Origin: Streptomyces sp. | Lineage (GTDB): Bacteria; Actinomycetota; Actinomycetes; Streptomycetales; Streptomycetaceae | Length of the DNA stretch: 55,139 bases | Reading direction: 5' to 3' | Assembly (NCBI RefSeq): GCF_019510245.1 | Contig: NZ_JAEKKT010000176.1 | Location: 1 to 55,139, forward strand | Shown: positions 41,630 through 49,851 of the stretch, piece by piece | How positions within the stretch are numbered: the stretch's first letter is position 1 | How the letters are laid out: every line of letters starts with the position of its first letter | Translations under genes and position numbers: made by a program | The notes under the pieces: model-generated | Seen by the model: only the letters and a program-made list of their open reading frames with translations | Databases searched by the model: none | What the model was told of the DNA's origin: nothing

Positions 41630-43081
41630 ATGAGCAGTACTACCAACACGTCGACGAACCACACGTCCACGATCGGCTCCATCGGCACCCCGAGCCGGCG
41701 CAACACCGAGCTCGCGCTCCTGGTGTTCGCCGTCGCCATCCCGGTGTTCGCCTACGCCAACGTGGGCCTGGCCATCAACGACAAGGTCCCCGCCGGGCTG
41801 CTGAGCTACGGACTCGGCCTCGGCCTCCTTGCCGCCGTCGCGCACCTCGCCGTCCGCAAGTTCGCCCCCTACGCGGACCCGCTGCTGCTGCCGCTGGCCA
41901 CCCTGCTCAACGGCCTCGGCCTGGTCGCCATCTGGCGGCTGGACCAGTCCAAGCTGCTGCAGCAGATCCACGTGGCCGGCGGCAAGGCGACCAACCAGCT
42001 GATCTACACCGCGATGGGCATCGCCCTGTTCGTCGCCGCGCTGGTCTTCCTCAAGGACCACCGCGTCCTGCAGCGCTACACGTACATCTCGATGGCCGGC
42101 GCGCTGGTCCTGCTGCTGCTCCCCCTCGTCCCGGGCCTCGGCGCGGACCTCACCTACGGCGCCAAGATCTGGATCAAGGTCGGCAGCTTCACCATCCAGC
42201 CCGGCGAGTTCGCCAAGATCGTCCTCGCGATCTTCTTCGCCGGCTACCTGATGGTCAAGCGCGACGCGCTCGCGCTCGCCAGCCGCCGCTTCATGGGCCT
42301 GTACCTGCCGCGCGGCCGTGACCTCGGCCCGATCATCGTCGTCTGGATGCTCTCGATCCTCATCCTGGTCTTCGAGACCGACCTCGGTACGTCGCTGCTG
42401 TTCTTCGGAATGTTCGTCATCATGCTGTACGTCGCCACCGAGCGGACCAGCTGGATCGTCTTCGGTCTGCTGATGTCGGCGGCCGGTGCGGTCGGCGTGG
42501 CCAGCTTCGAGCCGCACGTGCAGACCCGTGTCCAGGCCTGGCTCAACCCGATGCGCGAGTACACGCTCAGCCGCAACGGAAGCAACGACGGCATCCTCCA
42601 CTCCGAGCAGGCCATGCAGGCCCTGTGGGCCTTCGGCTCCGGCGGCACCCTCGGCACCGGCTGGGGCCAGGGTCACTCCGAGCTGATCCGCTTCGCCGCC
42701 AACTCCGACTTCATCCTCGCCACCTTCGGCGAGGAGCTGGGCCTGGCCGGCATCATGGCCATCCTGCTCGTCTACGGCCTGATCGTGGAACGCGGTGTGC
42801 GCACCGCCCTCGCCGCCCGCGACCCGTTCGGCAAGCTGCTCGCCGTCGGCCTCTCCGGCGCCTTCGCCCTCCAGGTCTTCGTCGTCGCCGGCGGTGTGAT
42901 GGGCCTCATCCCGCTGACCGGTATGACGATGCCGTTCCTCGCGTACGGCGGTTCCTCCGTGATCGCCAACTGGGCGCTCATCGGCGTGCTCATCCGCATC
43001 AGCGACACCGCCCGCCGCCCGGCCCCGGCCCCCGCCAGCAACCCCGACGCCGAGATGACCCAGGTGGTCCGTCCCTCATGA
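41630..43081 (+). CDS. ftsW: FtsW/RodA/SpoVE-family peptidoglycan polymerase
   Basis: The 483-residue SEDS protein has about ten membrane helices. SEDS landmarks are KIWIKVGSFTIQPGEFAKI, FETDLGTSLLFFGMFVIMLY, MREYTLSRNGSNDGILHSEQAMQALWAFGSGG, FAANSDFILATFGEELGLAG and the LTGMTMPFLAYGGSSVIANW end. SEDS proteins polymerise glycan strands from lipid II together with a class B PBP, here encoded by the overlapping next gene (ATGA). It may be the RodA-like elongation partner rather than the septal FtsW. Confidence 0.92.
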   Translation: MSSTTNTSTNHTSTIGSIGTPSRRNTELALLVFAVAIPVFAYANVGLAINDKVPAGLLSYGLGLGLLAAVAHLAVRKFAPYADPLLLPLATLLNGLGLVAIWRLDQSKLLQQIHVAGGKATNQLIYTAMGIALFVAALVFLKDHRVLQRYTYISMAGALVLLLLPLVPGLGADLTYGAKIWIKVGSFTIQPGEFAKIVLAIFFAGYLMVKRDALALASRRFMGLYLPRGRDLGPIIVVWMLSILILVFETDLGTSLLFFGMFVIMLYVATERTSWIVFGLLMSAAGAVGVASFEPHVQTRVQAWLNPMREYTLSRNGSNDGILHSEQAMQALWAFGSGGTLGTGWGQGHSELIRFAANSDFILATFGEELGLAGIMAILLVYGLIVERGVRTALAARDPFGKLLAVGLSGAFALQVFVVAGGVMGLIPLTGMTMPFLAYGGSSVIANWALIGVLIRISDTARRPAPAPASNPDAEMTQVVRPS

Positions 43082-44562
43082 ACAAACCCCTGCGCCGGAT
43101 CGCGATCTTCTGCGGCCTCCTGGTCCTCGCCCTGCTGCTGCGCGACAACTGGCTCCAGTACGTCAAGGCCGACACCCTCCGCGAGGACCCCGCCAACCGC
43201 CGCGTCACGATCGCCCGCTACTCCACCCCGCGCGGCGACATCATCGTCGACGGCAACCCGATCACCGGCTCCACGGCCTCCAGCTCCTCCGGTCTCAACG
43301 ACCTGAAGTACAAGCGCACGTACAAGAACGGCCCCATGTGGTCGCCGGTCACCGGCTATGCCTCCCAGGCCTTCGGCGCCAACCAGCTGGAGAGCCTGGA
43401 AGACGGCATCCTCACCGGCAACGACGACCGGCTCTTCTTCCGCAACACCCTCGACATGATCACGGGCAAGCAGAAGCAGGGCGGCAACGTCGTCACCACC
43501 CTCAACGCGGCGGCCCAGAGCGCCGCCTACAACGGGCTGAAGAAGCAGGGCGGCAAGGGCGCGGTCGTCGCCCTGGACCCGTCCACGGGCAAGATCCTGG
43601 CCCTGGCGAGCTACCCGTCGTACGACCCCTCGGCCTTCGCCGGCACCTCGGACACCGACGCCGAGGCGTGGAAGAAGCTCCAGAAGAAGTACAACCCGAA
43701 CGACCCGATGCTGAACCGGGCGCTGCGCGAGACCTACCCGCCGGGCTCCACCTTCAAGGTCGTCACCGCCGCGGCCGCGCTGCAGAACGGGCTGTACAAG
43801 TCGGCCGACGAGAACACCAACTCCCCGCTGCCCTACGTCATGCCCGGCACCACCACCGAGCTGAAGAACGAGGGCAACATCCCCTGCAAGAACGCGACCA
43901 TGCGGAACGCGCTCAAGTTCTCCTGCAACACCGTCTTCGGCAAGATCGGCGCCGACCTCGGCAACGACAAGATGCTCTCCGAGGCGAAGAAGTTCGGATT
44001 CGACTCCGAGCAGTTCACCCCGGTCCGCTCCAGCGCCTCGGTCTTCTCCGACAACATGAACCAGTCGCAGACCGCGCTGTCCTCGATCGGCCAGTACAAC
44101 ACCGCCGCGACCCCGCTCCAGATGGCCATGGTCGCCTCCGCGGTCGCCAACGACGGCAAGCTGATGAAGCCGTACATGATCGACAAGCTGCAGTCGTCGA
44201 ACCTGGACACCATCTCCCAGACGGACCCCCAGGAGATGAGCCAGCCGCTGTCCTCCTCCAACGCCCAGATCCTCCAGTCCATGATGGAGACGGTCGTCAA
44301 GGACGGCACCGGCAAGAACGCCCAGATCAACGGCATCACCGTGGGCGGCAAGACCGGTACCGCCCAGCACGGCGTGGAGAACAGCGAGAACCCCTACGCC
44401 TGGTTCATCTCGTACGCCAAGCTCCCCGACGGCAGCAAGCCGGTCGCGGTCGCCGTGGTGATCGAGGACGACCAGGCCAACCGTGACGACATCTCCGGCG
44501 GCGGCCTCGCGGCCCCGATCGCGAAGAGCGTGATGGAGGCAGTCATCAAGAGCAAGCAGTAA
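43078..44562 (+). CDS. pbpA: class B penicillin-binding protein (PbpA-like transpeptidase)
   Basis: The 494-residue transpeptidase has one N-terminal membrane helix (about 7-22), a dimerisation domain starting RYSTPRGDIIVDGN, and a penicillin-binding domain with the active Ser in PPGSTFKVV (about residue 224), the SxN motif SCN (at about 281), and KTG in GGKTGTAQ. It crosslinks peptidoglycan next to the SEDS partner encoded upstream. pknB normally follows closely; here a foreign-looking segment intervenes. Confidence 0.93.
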   Translation: MNKPLRRIAIFCGLLVLALLLRDNWLQYVKADTLREDPANRRVTIARYSTPRGDIIVDGNPITGSTASSSSGLNDLKYKRTYKNGPMWSPVTGYASQAFGANQLESLEDGILTGNDDRLFFRNTLDMITGKQKQGGNVVTTLNAAAQSAAYNGLKKQGGKGAVVALDPSTGKILALASYPSYDPSAFAGTSDTDAEAWKKLQKKYNPNDPMLNRALRETYPPGSTFKVVTAAAALQNGLYKSADENTNSPLPYVMPGTTTELKNEGNIPCKNATMRNALKFSCNTVFGKIGADLGNDKMLSEAKKFGFDSEQFTPVRSSASVFSDNMNQSQTALSSIGQYNTAATPLQMAMVASAVANDGKLMKPYMIDKLQSSNLDTISQTDPQEMSQPLSSSNAQILQSMMETVVKDGTGKNAQINGITVGGKTGTAQHGVENSENPYAWFISYAKLPDGSKPVAVAVVIEDDQANRDDISGGGLAAPIAKSVMEAVIKSKQ

Positions 44563-44733
44563 CGCGGCCGCCACCTGACCAAGAAGAAGGGGCCACCATG
44601 CGCTCCCCGCCACCTGAAGGTGATTCCTCAGAGGGAGTGCATGATGGCCCGCCCCTTGTTCAGGAACAGCCACCCGCATCGGCTACACGAGAAGGAGCAC
44701 GATCGCCGGGAAGCTCACCGATTCCGGCTGCCG

Positions 44734-45153
44734 CTAGGACCAGTCAGTGCAGGAGTTGAGGTAGGTGCTTCCTTCGTAGCGCGCCACCTCGACCCCCGTG
44801 GCCACAATGCCGTAGTCGTCCTGTGCGGTGGTGCTGAACGTGAACGTGTCACCGTTGGCGCTGGTGAAGGAGTGCCACGGCCACTTCACCGTGCCGGAGT
44901 TCCCGACCTCCTTGCTCAGGAAGCGGATCTGTACGTGGTGCCCGTCGGCGGCCGTGTCCGTCACCGACATGGCGATCTTGAAAGTGTCGTACTCCCAGAG
45001 ATCCCCCGAGGGGTAATCCGCGCCCATGCTGCCCTTCGCCCCGGTGGTCGAGCAGCTGGCGTAGTACGTCGTCGCGTCTGCCGAGGTGCCGAACGCGAGC
45101 GTGCACGCAGCCGCCAGGCCGCAGACAGTGGCTATGCGTCTGAGGTTCCTCAA
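44734..45153 (-). CDS. small secreted protein of unknown function
   Basis: TTG 45153-45151, seven bases after AGGAG, gives 139 residues. The first 30 form a Sec signal peptide (RRIATVCGLAAACTLAFGTSADA), then a mature domain with paired Cys (ASCSTTGAKGSM, LNSCTDWS) and a beta-rich body (VQIRFLSKEVGNSG, WPWHSFTSANGDTFTF). I know no family. It is antisense between pbpA and pknB, where this cluster normally has no gene, and its upstream region is AT-richer than the surroundings, suggesting transfer. The stretch 44563-44733 to its left holds no recognisable gene. Confidence 0.75.
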   Translation of the reverse strand: MRNLRRIATVCGLAAACTLAFGTSADATTYYASCSTTGAKGSMGADYPSGDLWEYDTFKIAMSVTDTAADGHHVQIRFLSKEVGNSGTVKWPWHSFTSANGDTFTFSTTAQDDYGIVATGVEVARYEGSTYLNSCTDWS

Positions 45154-45316
45154 GACTTTTCTCCTAGTTTGTTGCCAGCGGCCCCCACCCCTCACCGGCG
45201 AGGGTCTGCTGACGATCAGTCCATGATCGACACCGATGATCGCTTACATGACAAAAAAGACCACAGCTGTTGATCGTTTTTCAGATTTTCACCCACCGTC
45301 GGACGCCGCTCGGCAC

Positions 45317-45424
45317 AACGTCACCAACAGCAGAAACCCGTACGCCTGCGTCAGCTCCTACGCCGAGCCCGGCGACGACATCTGCGGCGCCCTCTCGACA
45401 GCCATGGCCAAGAACATCGAGTGA
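45317..45424 (+). pseudogene. remnant of a PBP 3' end
   Basis: This frame reads NVTNSRNPYACVSSYAEPGD then DICGALSTAMAKNIE and stops. It aligns with two pieces of the pbpA C-terminus upstream (NSENPYAWFISYAKLP and DDISGGGLAAPIAKSVMEA) with the part between missing. It looks like a decayed second copy of the pbpA 3' end, left when the segment carrying the secreted-protein gene was inserted or recombined. A short plus-strand frame starting at 45236 includes it but has no independent sign of being a gene. Confidence 0.55.
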
Positions 45425-45595
45425 CCACCGTCACGTCCCCTCCACATCCCTGCACGTTGCGATACCGGTCCTGTATCGGGTTCCGGGCTTGGCCAGGTCA
45501 ATCAGGGCGACCCGGGTACCGTAGGCCCGGACGGCAGCCTCCGGCCGCGCGCAGAGACGACGACCGGGACCGATGAAGAGGGGCTGGTAGTAGCT

Positions 45596-47590
45596 ATGGA
45601 AGAGCCGCGTCGCCTCGGCGGCCGGTACGAGCTGGGCCACGTGCTCGGCCGTGGTGGCATGGCGGAGGTCTACCTCGCCCATGACACGCGGCTCGGCCGC
45701 ACGGTGGCGGTGAAGACGCTGCGCGCGGACCTCGCGCGCGACCCGTCCTTCCAGGCCCGGTTCCGCCGGGAGGCCCAGTCGGCCGCCTCGCTCAACCATC
45801 CCGCGATCGTCGCGGTCTACGACACGGGCGAGGACTACATCGACGGGGTCTCGATCCCGTACATCGTCATGGAGTACGTGGACGGCTCGACGCTGCGCGA
45901 GCTCCTGCACTCCGGCCGCAAGCTGCTGCCCGAACGCGCGATGGAGATGACCATCGGCATCCTCCAGGGCCTGGAGTACGCGCACCGCAGCGGCATCGTC
46001 CACCGTGACATCAAGCCGGCGAACGTCATGCTGACGCGCAACGGCCAGGTCAAGGTCATGGACTTCGGCATCGCCCGCGCCATGGGCGACTCCGGCATGA
46101 CCATGACCCAGACCGCGGCCGTCATCGGCACCGCCCAGTACCTCTCCCCGGAGCAGGCGAAGGGCGAGCAGGTCGACGCCCGCTCGGACCTCTACTCGAC
46201 GGGTTGCCTCCTCTACGAGCTGCTGACGGTACGACCGCCCTTCGTGGGCGACAGCCCCGTCGCGGTCGCCTACCAGCACGTCCGCGAGGAACCCCAGCCC
46301 CCGTCGGTCTTCGACCCCGAGATCACGCCCGAGATGGACGCCATCGTCCTCAAGGCCCTGGTCAAGGACCCGAACTACCGCTACCAGTCCGCCGACGAGA
46401 TGCGCGCCGACATCGAGGCCTGCCTGGACGGCCAGCCGGTCGCGGCCACCGCGGCCATGGGCTCCGTCGGCTACGGCGGCTACCCGGACGACATGCCGAC
46501 CACGGCCATGCGCTCCGACGCCGGCGCCACCACCATGCTCCCCCCGATGAACCCGGACGACGGCGGCTACGGCTACGACGAACGCCCGGACCGCCGCCGC
46601 CAGCAGAAAAAGAAGAACAACACCTCCACGATCCTGCTCGTGGTCGCGGGCATCCTGGTGCTGGTCGGCTCGATCCTGATCGGGAAATGGGTGGTCAGCG
46701 GGGGCGGGGCGGACAAACCCTTCGCCGCCCCGAACTTCGTCGGCCAGACCTACGCGGACGCTCAGAAGATGGCCGACAACTCGGGCCTGAAGCTGGGGAC
46801 GCCGACGCGGAAGCCCTGCGAGGACCAGCCCAAGGGCAGCGTCTGCTCCCAGGACCCGAAAGAGAACACGGACGTCAAGAAGGGCGACACGATCAACCTC
46901 GTGGTCTCCACGGGCGCCCCGAAGGTCTCCGTACCCAGCGTCATCGGTCTGAGCCTGGACGACGCGAAGACCAAGCTGGAGGGCTCCGACTATCAGTTCG
47001 TGGTCAAGACGCAGACCCGGACCACTTCCACCGAGGACCCGAACACCGTCCTGGACCAAGACCCCATCGGCGGCAAGGAAGTCCAGAAGGGCTCCACGAT
47101 CACTCTCACGGTCGCCAAGGCCCAGGAGAAGTCCACGGTCCCCGACGTCACTGGGCAGTCCTGCGACGACGCCAAGGCGCAGATGACGGCCAACAACCTG
47201 ACCGGCAACTGCACCGAGGTCACGACCACCGACCCCAACCTGGTCGGCAAGGTCGTCTCGACCGACCCCCAGAAGGGCACGCAGGTCGACAAGAACTCCA
47301 CGGTGAACATCCAGATCGGCAAGGCCCAGCAGCAGACGGCCGTACCGAGCGTGTTCGGCCAGACCGTGAAGCAGGCCAAGCAGACCCTGCAGGCGGCCGG
47401 CTTCACCCAGATCCAGTTCAACGGCGACTCCAGCGACAACGCGCTCGTCATCGGCCAGGATCCGCAGGCCAACACCCCCGAAAACGACCCCGGCAGCACG
47501 ACAGTCACCCTGACCACGCAGAGCACCGGCAACGGCAACAACGGCGGTAACAACGGCGGTACCAACTTCTTCGGCGGTACCTTCGGCTGA
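45596..47590 (+). CDS. pknB: PASTA-domain Ser/Thr protein kinase PknB
   Basis: PknB is the membrane kinase that couples cell-wall signals to growth. The 664-residue protein has a kinase domain (about 11-275; GRGGMAEVYLA, VAVK, catalytic VHRDIKPANVM, DFG, activation-loop TMTQTAAVIGTAQYLSPEQA with phosphorylatable Thr), a juxtamembrane region, one membrane helix (about 345-365; TILLVVAGILVLVGSIL) and four PASTA repeats (about 375-645) that bind muropeptides and lipid II, then a Gly/Asn tail. It follows the pbpA region, separated by the inserted segment, and ends before a strong terminator. Confidence 0.95.
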   Translation: MEEPRRLGGRYELGHVLGRGGMAEVYLAHDTRLGRTVAVKTLRADLARDPSFQARFRREAQSAASLNHPAIVAVYDTGEDYIDGVSIPYIVMEYVDGSTLRELLHSGRKLLPERAMEMTIGILQGLEYAHRSGIVHRDIKPANVMLTRNGQVKVMDFGIARAMGDSGMTMTQTAAVIGTAQYLSPEQAKGEQVDARSDLYSTGCLLYELLTVRPPFVGDSPVAVAYQHVREEPQPPSVFDPEITPEMDAIVLKALVKDPNYRYQSADEMRADIEACLDGQPVAATAAMGSVGYGGYPDDMPTTAMRSDAGATTMLPPMNPDDGGYGYDERPDRRRQQKKKNNTSTILLVVAGILVLVGSILIGKWVVSGGGADKPFAAPNFVGQTYADAQKMADNSGLKLGTPTRKPCEDQPKGSVCSQDPKENTDVKKGDTINLVVSTGAPKVSVPSVIGLSLDDAKTKLEGSDYQFVVKTQTRTTSTEDPNTVLDQDPIGGKEVQKGSTITLTVAKAQEKSTVPDVTGQSCDDAKAQMTANNLTGNCTEVTTTDPNLVGKVVSTDPQKGTQVDKNSTVNIQIGKAQQQTAVPSVFGQTVKQAKQTLQAAGFTQIQFNGDSSDNALVIGQDPQANTPENDPGSTTVTLTTQSTGNGNNGGNNGGTNFFGGTFG

Positions 47591-47602
47591 CGCCCCAGTG
47601 AC

Positions 47603-47654
47603 CACGGCGGAGCCCCGGCCCCTTCCCGCAGGAGGTCGCCGGGGCTCCGCCGTG
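47603..47654 (+). terminator. strong intrinsic terminator after pknB
   Basis: A perfect 17-bp stem (47603-47619 with 47638-47654; arms CACGGCGGAGCCCCGGC and its complement) with an 18-base loop, 13 bases beyond the pknB stop. Confidence 0.8.
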
Positions 47655-47712
47655 CGCGGCACCCAAGCTCCCGTACCTGAGTTTCCTCATCGCTCGTCTT
47701 CTTCAGAACGAA

Positions 47713-47742
47713 GAGGTCATGGGTTCAAACCCCGCCATCCCA
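47713..47742 (+). other. possible tRNA 3'-end remnant
   Basis: The sequence GGTCATGGGTTCAAAC followed by CCCGCCATCCC resembles the T arm and 3' acceptor strand of a tRNA, but no matching 5' half lies upstream. tRNA 3' ends are common integration sites, and an accessory segment starts right after. This is a resemblance only. Confidence 0.35.
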
Positions 47743-47793
47743 ACAGCCAAAACAGCAAGTGAGGCACCTACTGACCTTGAATGCGTGATGTCG

Positions 47794-48345
47794 TCATGCT
47801 GGTTGGCGCCGGAGGCCGGTGCCGGTGAGGCAGCCGTCGAGGACGTCGGGGCGGTACTGGAGCTGGCGCAGGCCGCGTCGGACGGCGGTGATCAGGTCGT
47901 CGGGGTCGGCGAAGGCACGGTTGGCTGTGGTGGTGCGTCGCAGGACGGACCAGATGCCTTCGACCGGGTTGAGGTCGGGTGAGTAGGGCGGCAGCTGGAA
48001 GACGGTGAGCCAGTCGCGGTCGGCGATGTAGCGGCGCATTCCGGCAGTCAGGTGGGTGTTCAAGTTGTCCCAGACCAGCACGATCGGGCCGCCGAGCTGC
48101 TGGTGGGCGGTCTGGACGAGGTCGCGGTAGTACTTCCAGGAGAAGCTCTTGCGTCCGTCGGGCCGGGCATCGGGACAGGGCCGGTAGATCAGCCGGGAGG
48201 GTTCGCCGGCCTTGTAGCAGGCAAGGGCTGCGACCGATAAGCGGCGGCGGGAGCGGCCCCGCACGCGGATCACCGGGGTGTGGCCGCGGCGGGACCAGGT
48301 GCGGGTGGTCGGCGGCGTCATCGAGAAACCGGCCTCGTCGCTGAG
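47794..48345 (-). pseudogene. IS630-family transposase, 3' half only
   Basis: About 184 residues of the DDE catalytic domain remain: SDEAGFSMTPPTTRTWSRRG (first Asp), IVLVWDNLNTHLTAGM (second Asp), and LPPYSPDLNPVEGIWS (Glu). The N-terminal helix-turn-helix half is absent and the frame begins at the 3' boundary of a group II intron. The missing half is not on the far side of the intron, so the insertion was followed by a deletion. Terminal inverted repeats were not identified. Confidence 0.85.
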
Positions 48346-48402
48346 TAGGCCCGGGGCGCGGTGCCGGGATTGCTCCCGGTCCGTTTCCCCGGACCTCTCG
48401 CC

Positions 48403-48436
48403 GAACCCGCCGTGCCTATTACTAGGCAACGGGCTC
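48403..48436 (-). ncRNA. group II intron domain V
   Basis: On the minus strand the 34-nt hairpin starts GAGCCCGTTGCC, has the loop TAGTAATA, and ends GGCACGGCGGGTTC. It has the catalytic AGC triad near its base and the two-base bulge typical of domain V. The following hairpin (GGTCCG-GGGAAA-CGGACC) fits domain VI. Confidence 0.8.
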
Positions 48437-48452
48437 TCCACGGTCTCTGCCG

Positions 48453-49739
48453 TCAGGTGGGTGCAGGAGTCCAGGGGGTGGGGATCTTGTTGCCGCGGTA
48501 GCGATACCGGGTGACCGGGACCGCGCTGATCTTCCGCAATTCGATCCCGTCCGCGCCGATCGGCAGCCACCGCCCGGTGGCGGTGGTGAGCCGTCTGCGG
48601 ACGTCCGACCAGCTCCAGTGATGCCGCGTCCTCAGCAGCCGGATGACCCGCCACCAGACGAGGTCGTCCAGCTTGCTGAACATGTGCTTGGCCACGGCAT
48701 GCCTGAAGTAGCGGGCCCAGCCGTGGGTGACCCGGTTGAGATTGATCAGCACCACGGCGAGGTCCTGCTGCGACGTTCTGTGGGTGAGGTGACGGATCTT
48801 TGCCTTCACCGACTGCAGAGGCCGGTCGGCGATGAAGGTGTAGACGTACCACTTGTTCGTTCCGCGCTTGCGGCGCCACTGGATGTGGAACCCCAGGAAG
48901 TCGAACCCCTCGCTCAGGTGCACCACTTGAGTTTTGGCCGGTGACAGCCGCAGCCCCATCGGAGCAAGCACCTGGGCGATCTCGGCGCGCAGTGTCTCGG
49001 TGTCCTGTCTGGTCCCGTCGACCAGGACGACGAAGTCGTCCGCGTAGCGGACCAGCCGCCACGACGGCAGGCCACCGGCCCGGCGTCGGCCGCGACGGTA
49101 GTCGGTGGCGCCTGGCTCCCATCCCCGGTGCAGGTGCTCGTCGAGCACCGACAGGGCGATGTTGGCCAGCATCGGAGAGAGGATGCCCCCTTGCGGTGTG
49201 CCGGTGAGCGTGTCCTGATACTCGCCGAGCTCCGTCAGAAGACCGGCCTTCAAGAACGCCTTCACCAGCGCCAGGACCTTCTTGTCCTTGATCCTCATCC
49301 GGACCCGGTCCATCAGCACGGCGTGATCGATCTCGTCGAAGCACGCCGCGATGTCCGCGTCCAGCACCCGGCGGTAGCCGTGGGTGCCATAGAAATGGAT
49401 CTCGGCAATCGCGTCCTGGGGCCGCCGCTTGGGCCGGAACCCGTAAGAGACCGGCTTGAAGTCGGCCTCGAAAATCGGCTCCAGCACCAGCTTCAACGCG
49501 GCCTGAACGACCCGGTCGGCGATCACTGGGATACCCAGCCGCCTCACCTTTCCCGACCCACCCGGCTTGGGAATCTTGCGCTCCCGCACCGGCCGCGGCC
49601 GGAACGTGCCTCCCTTGAGCTGGGCACGAAGGTCGTCCAGGAATCCGGGGATACCGATCCTTTCCTCGACGTCGGCAGCTGCGAGGCCGTCGACGCCGGG
49701 AGTGTTGGCTCCCCGGTTGCGGCAAGTACAGCAGCCCAA
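48453..49739 (-). CDS. ltrA: group II intron reverse transcriptase/maturase
   Basis: About 428 residues of the intron-encoded protein: reverse transcriptase blocks (RPRPVRERKIPKPGGSGKVR then LGIPVIADRVVQ, SYGFRPKRRPQDAI, DIAACFDEIDH, TPQGGILSPMLANI, RYADDFVVL) and the maturase domain (WARYFRHAVAKHMF, KLDDLVWWRVIRLLRTRH). There is no endonuclease (HNH) domain. The frame upstream is closed by a TAG ten residues before the TTG taken as start, so the N-terminal 40-60 residues normally present are absent. It is probably inactive for mobility because the intron RNA is incomplete. Confidence 0.88.
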   Translation of the reverse strand: MGCCTCRNRGANTPGVDGLAAADVEERIGIPGFLDDLRAQLKGGTFRPRPVRERKIPKPGGSGKVRRLGIPVIADRVVQAALKLVLEPIFEADFKPVSYGFRPKRRPQDAIAEIHFYGTHGYRRVLDADIAACFDEIDHAVLMDRVRMRIKDKKVLALVKAFLKAGLLTELGEYQDTLTGTPQGGILSPMLANIALSVLDEHLHRGWEPGATDYRRGRRRAGGLPSWRLVRYADDFVVLVDGTRQDTETLRAEIAQVLAPMGLRLSPAKTQVVHLSEGFDFLGFHIQWRRKRGTNKWYVYTFIADRPLQSVKAKIRHLTHRTSQQDLAVVLINLNRVTHGWARYFRHAVAKHMFSKLDDLVWWRVIRLLRTRHHWSWSDVRRRLTTATGRWLPIGADGIELRKISAVPVTRYRYRGNKIPTPWTPAPT

Positions 49740-49851
49740 GGCAGAACGTTCGCCCTAGTTGCCCGCATGCCGACCCCTCGTTGACCAGAAGGGGTGGGGA
49801 CTCCGTCCGCTGCCCCGGCCACGTGGCCACGAGACGAATGAGGGGCAGAAC

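Larger units (their letters stand above)
48346..49780 (-). mobile_element. 5'-truncated group II intron inserted in the IS630 relic
   Basis: The segment contains an intron-encoded reverse transcriptase and, after it, domain V and a domain-VI-like hairpin. The 500 or so bases of domains I-III expected before the protein are missing, because a different gene starts about 110 bases upstream. The 3' boundary is placed after CCTAC, where IS630 coding sequence resumes (about 48345). Confidence 0.75.

Noticed and set aside
44620..45273. 217-residue plus-strand frame starting near MIPQREC
   Set aside because: Mostly antisense to the secreted-protein gene, which has a signal peptide and a good ribosome site; no support for the plus-strand frame.
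45431..47662. 743-residue minus-strand frame opposite pknB
   Set aside because: Antisense Gly/Val/Asp-rich shadow of a complete kinase gene.
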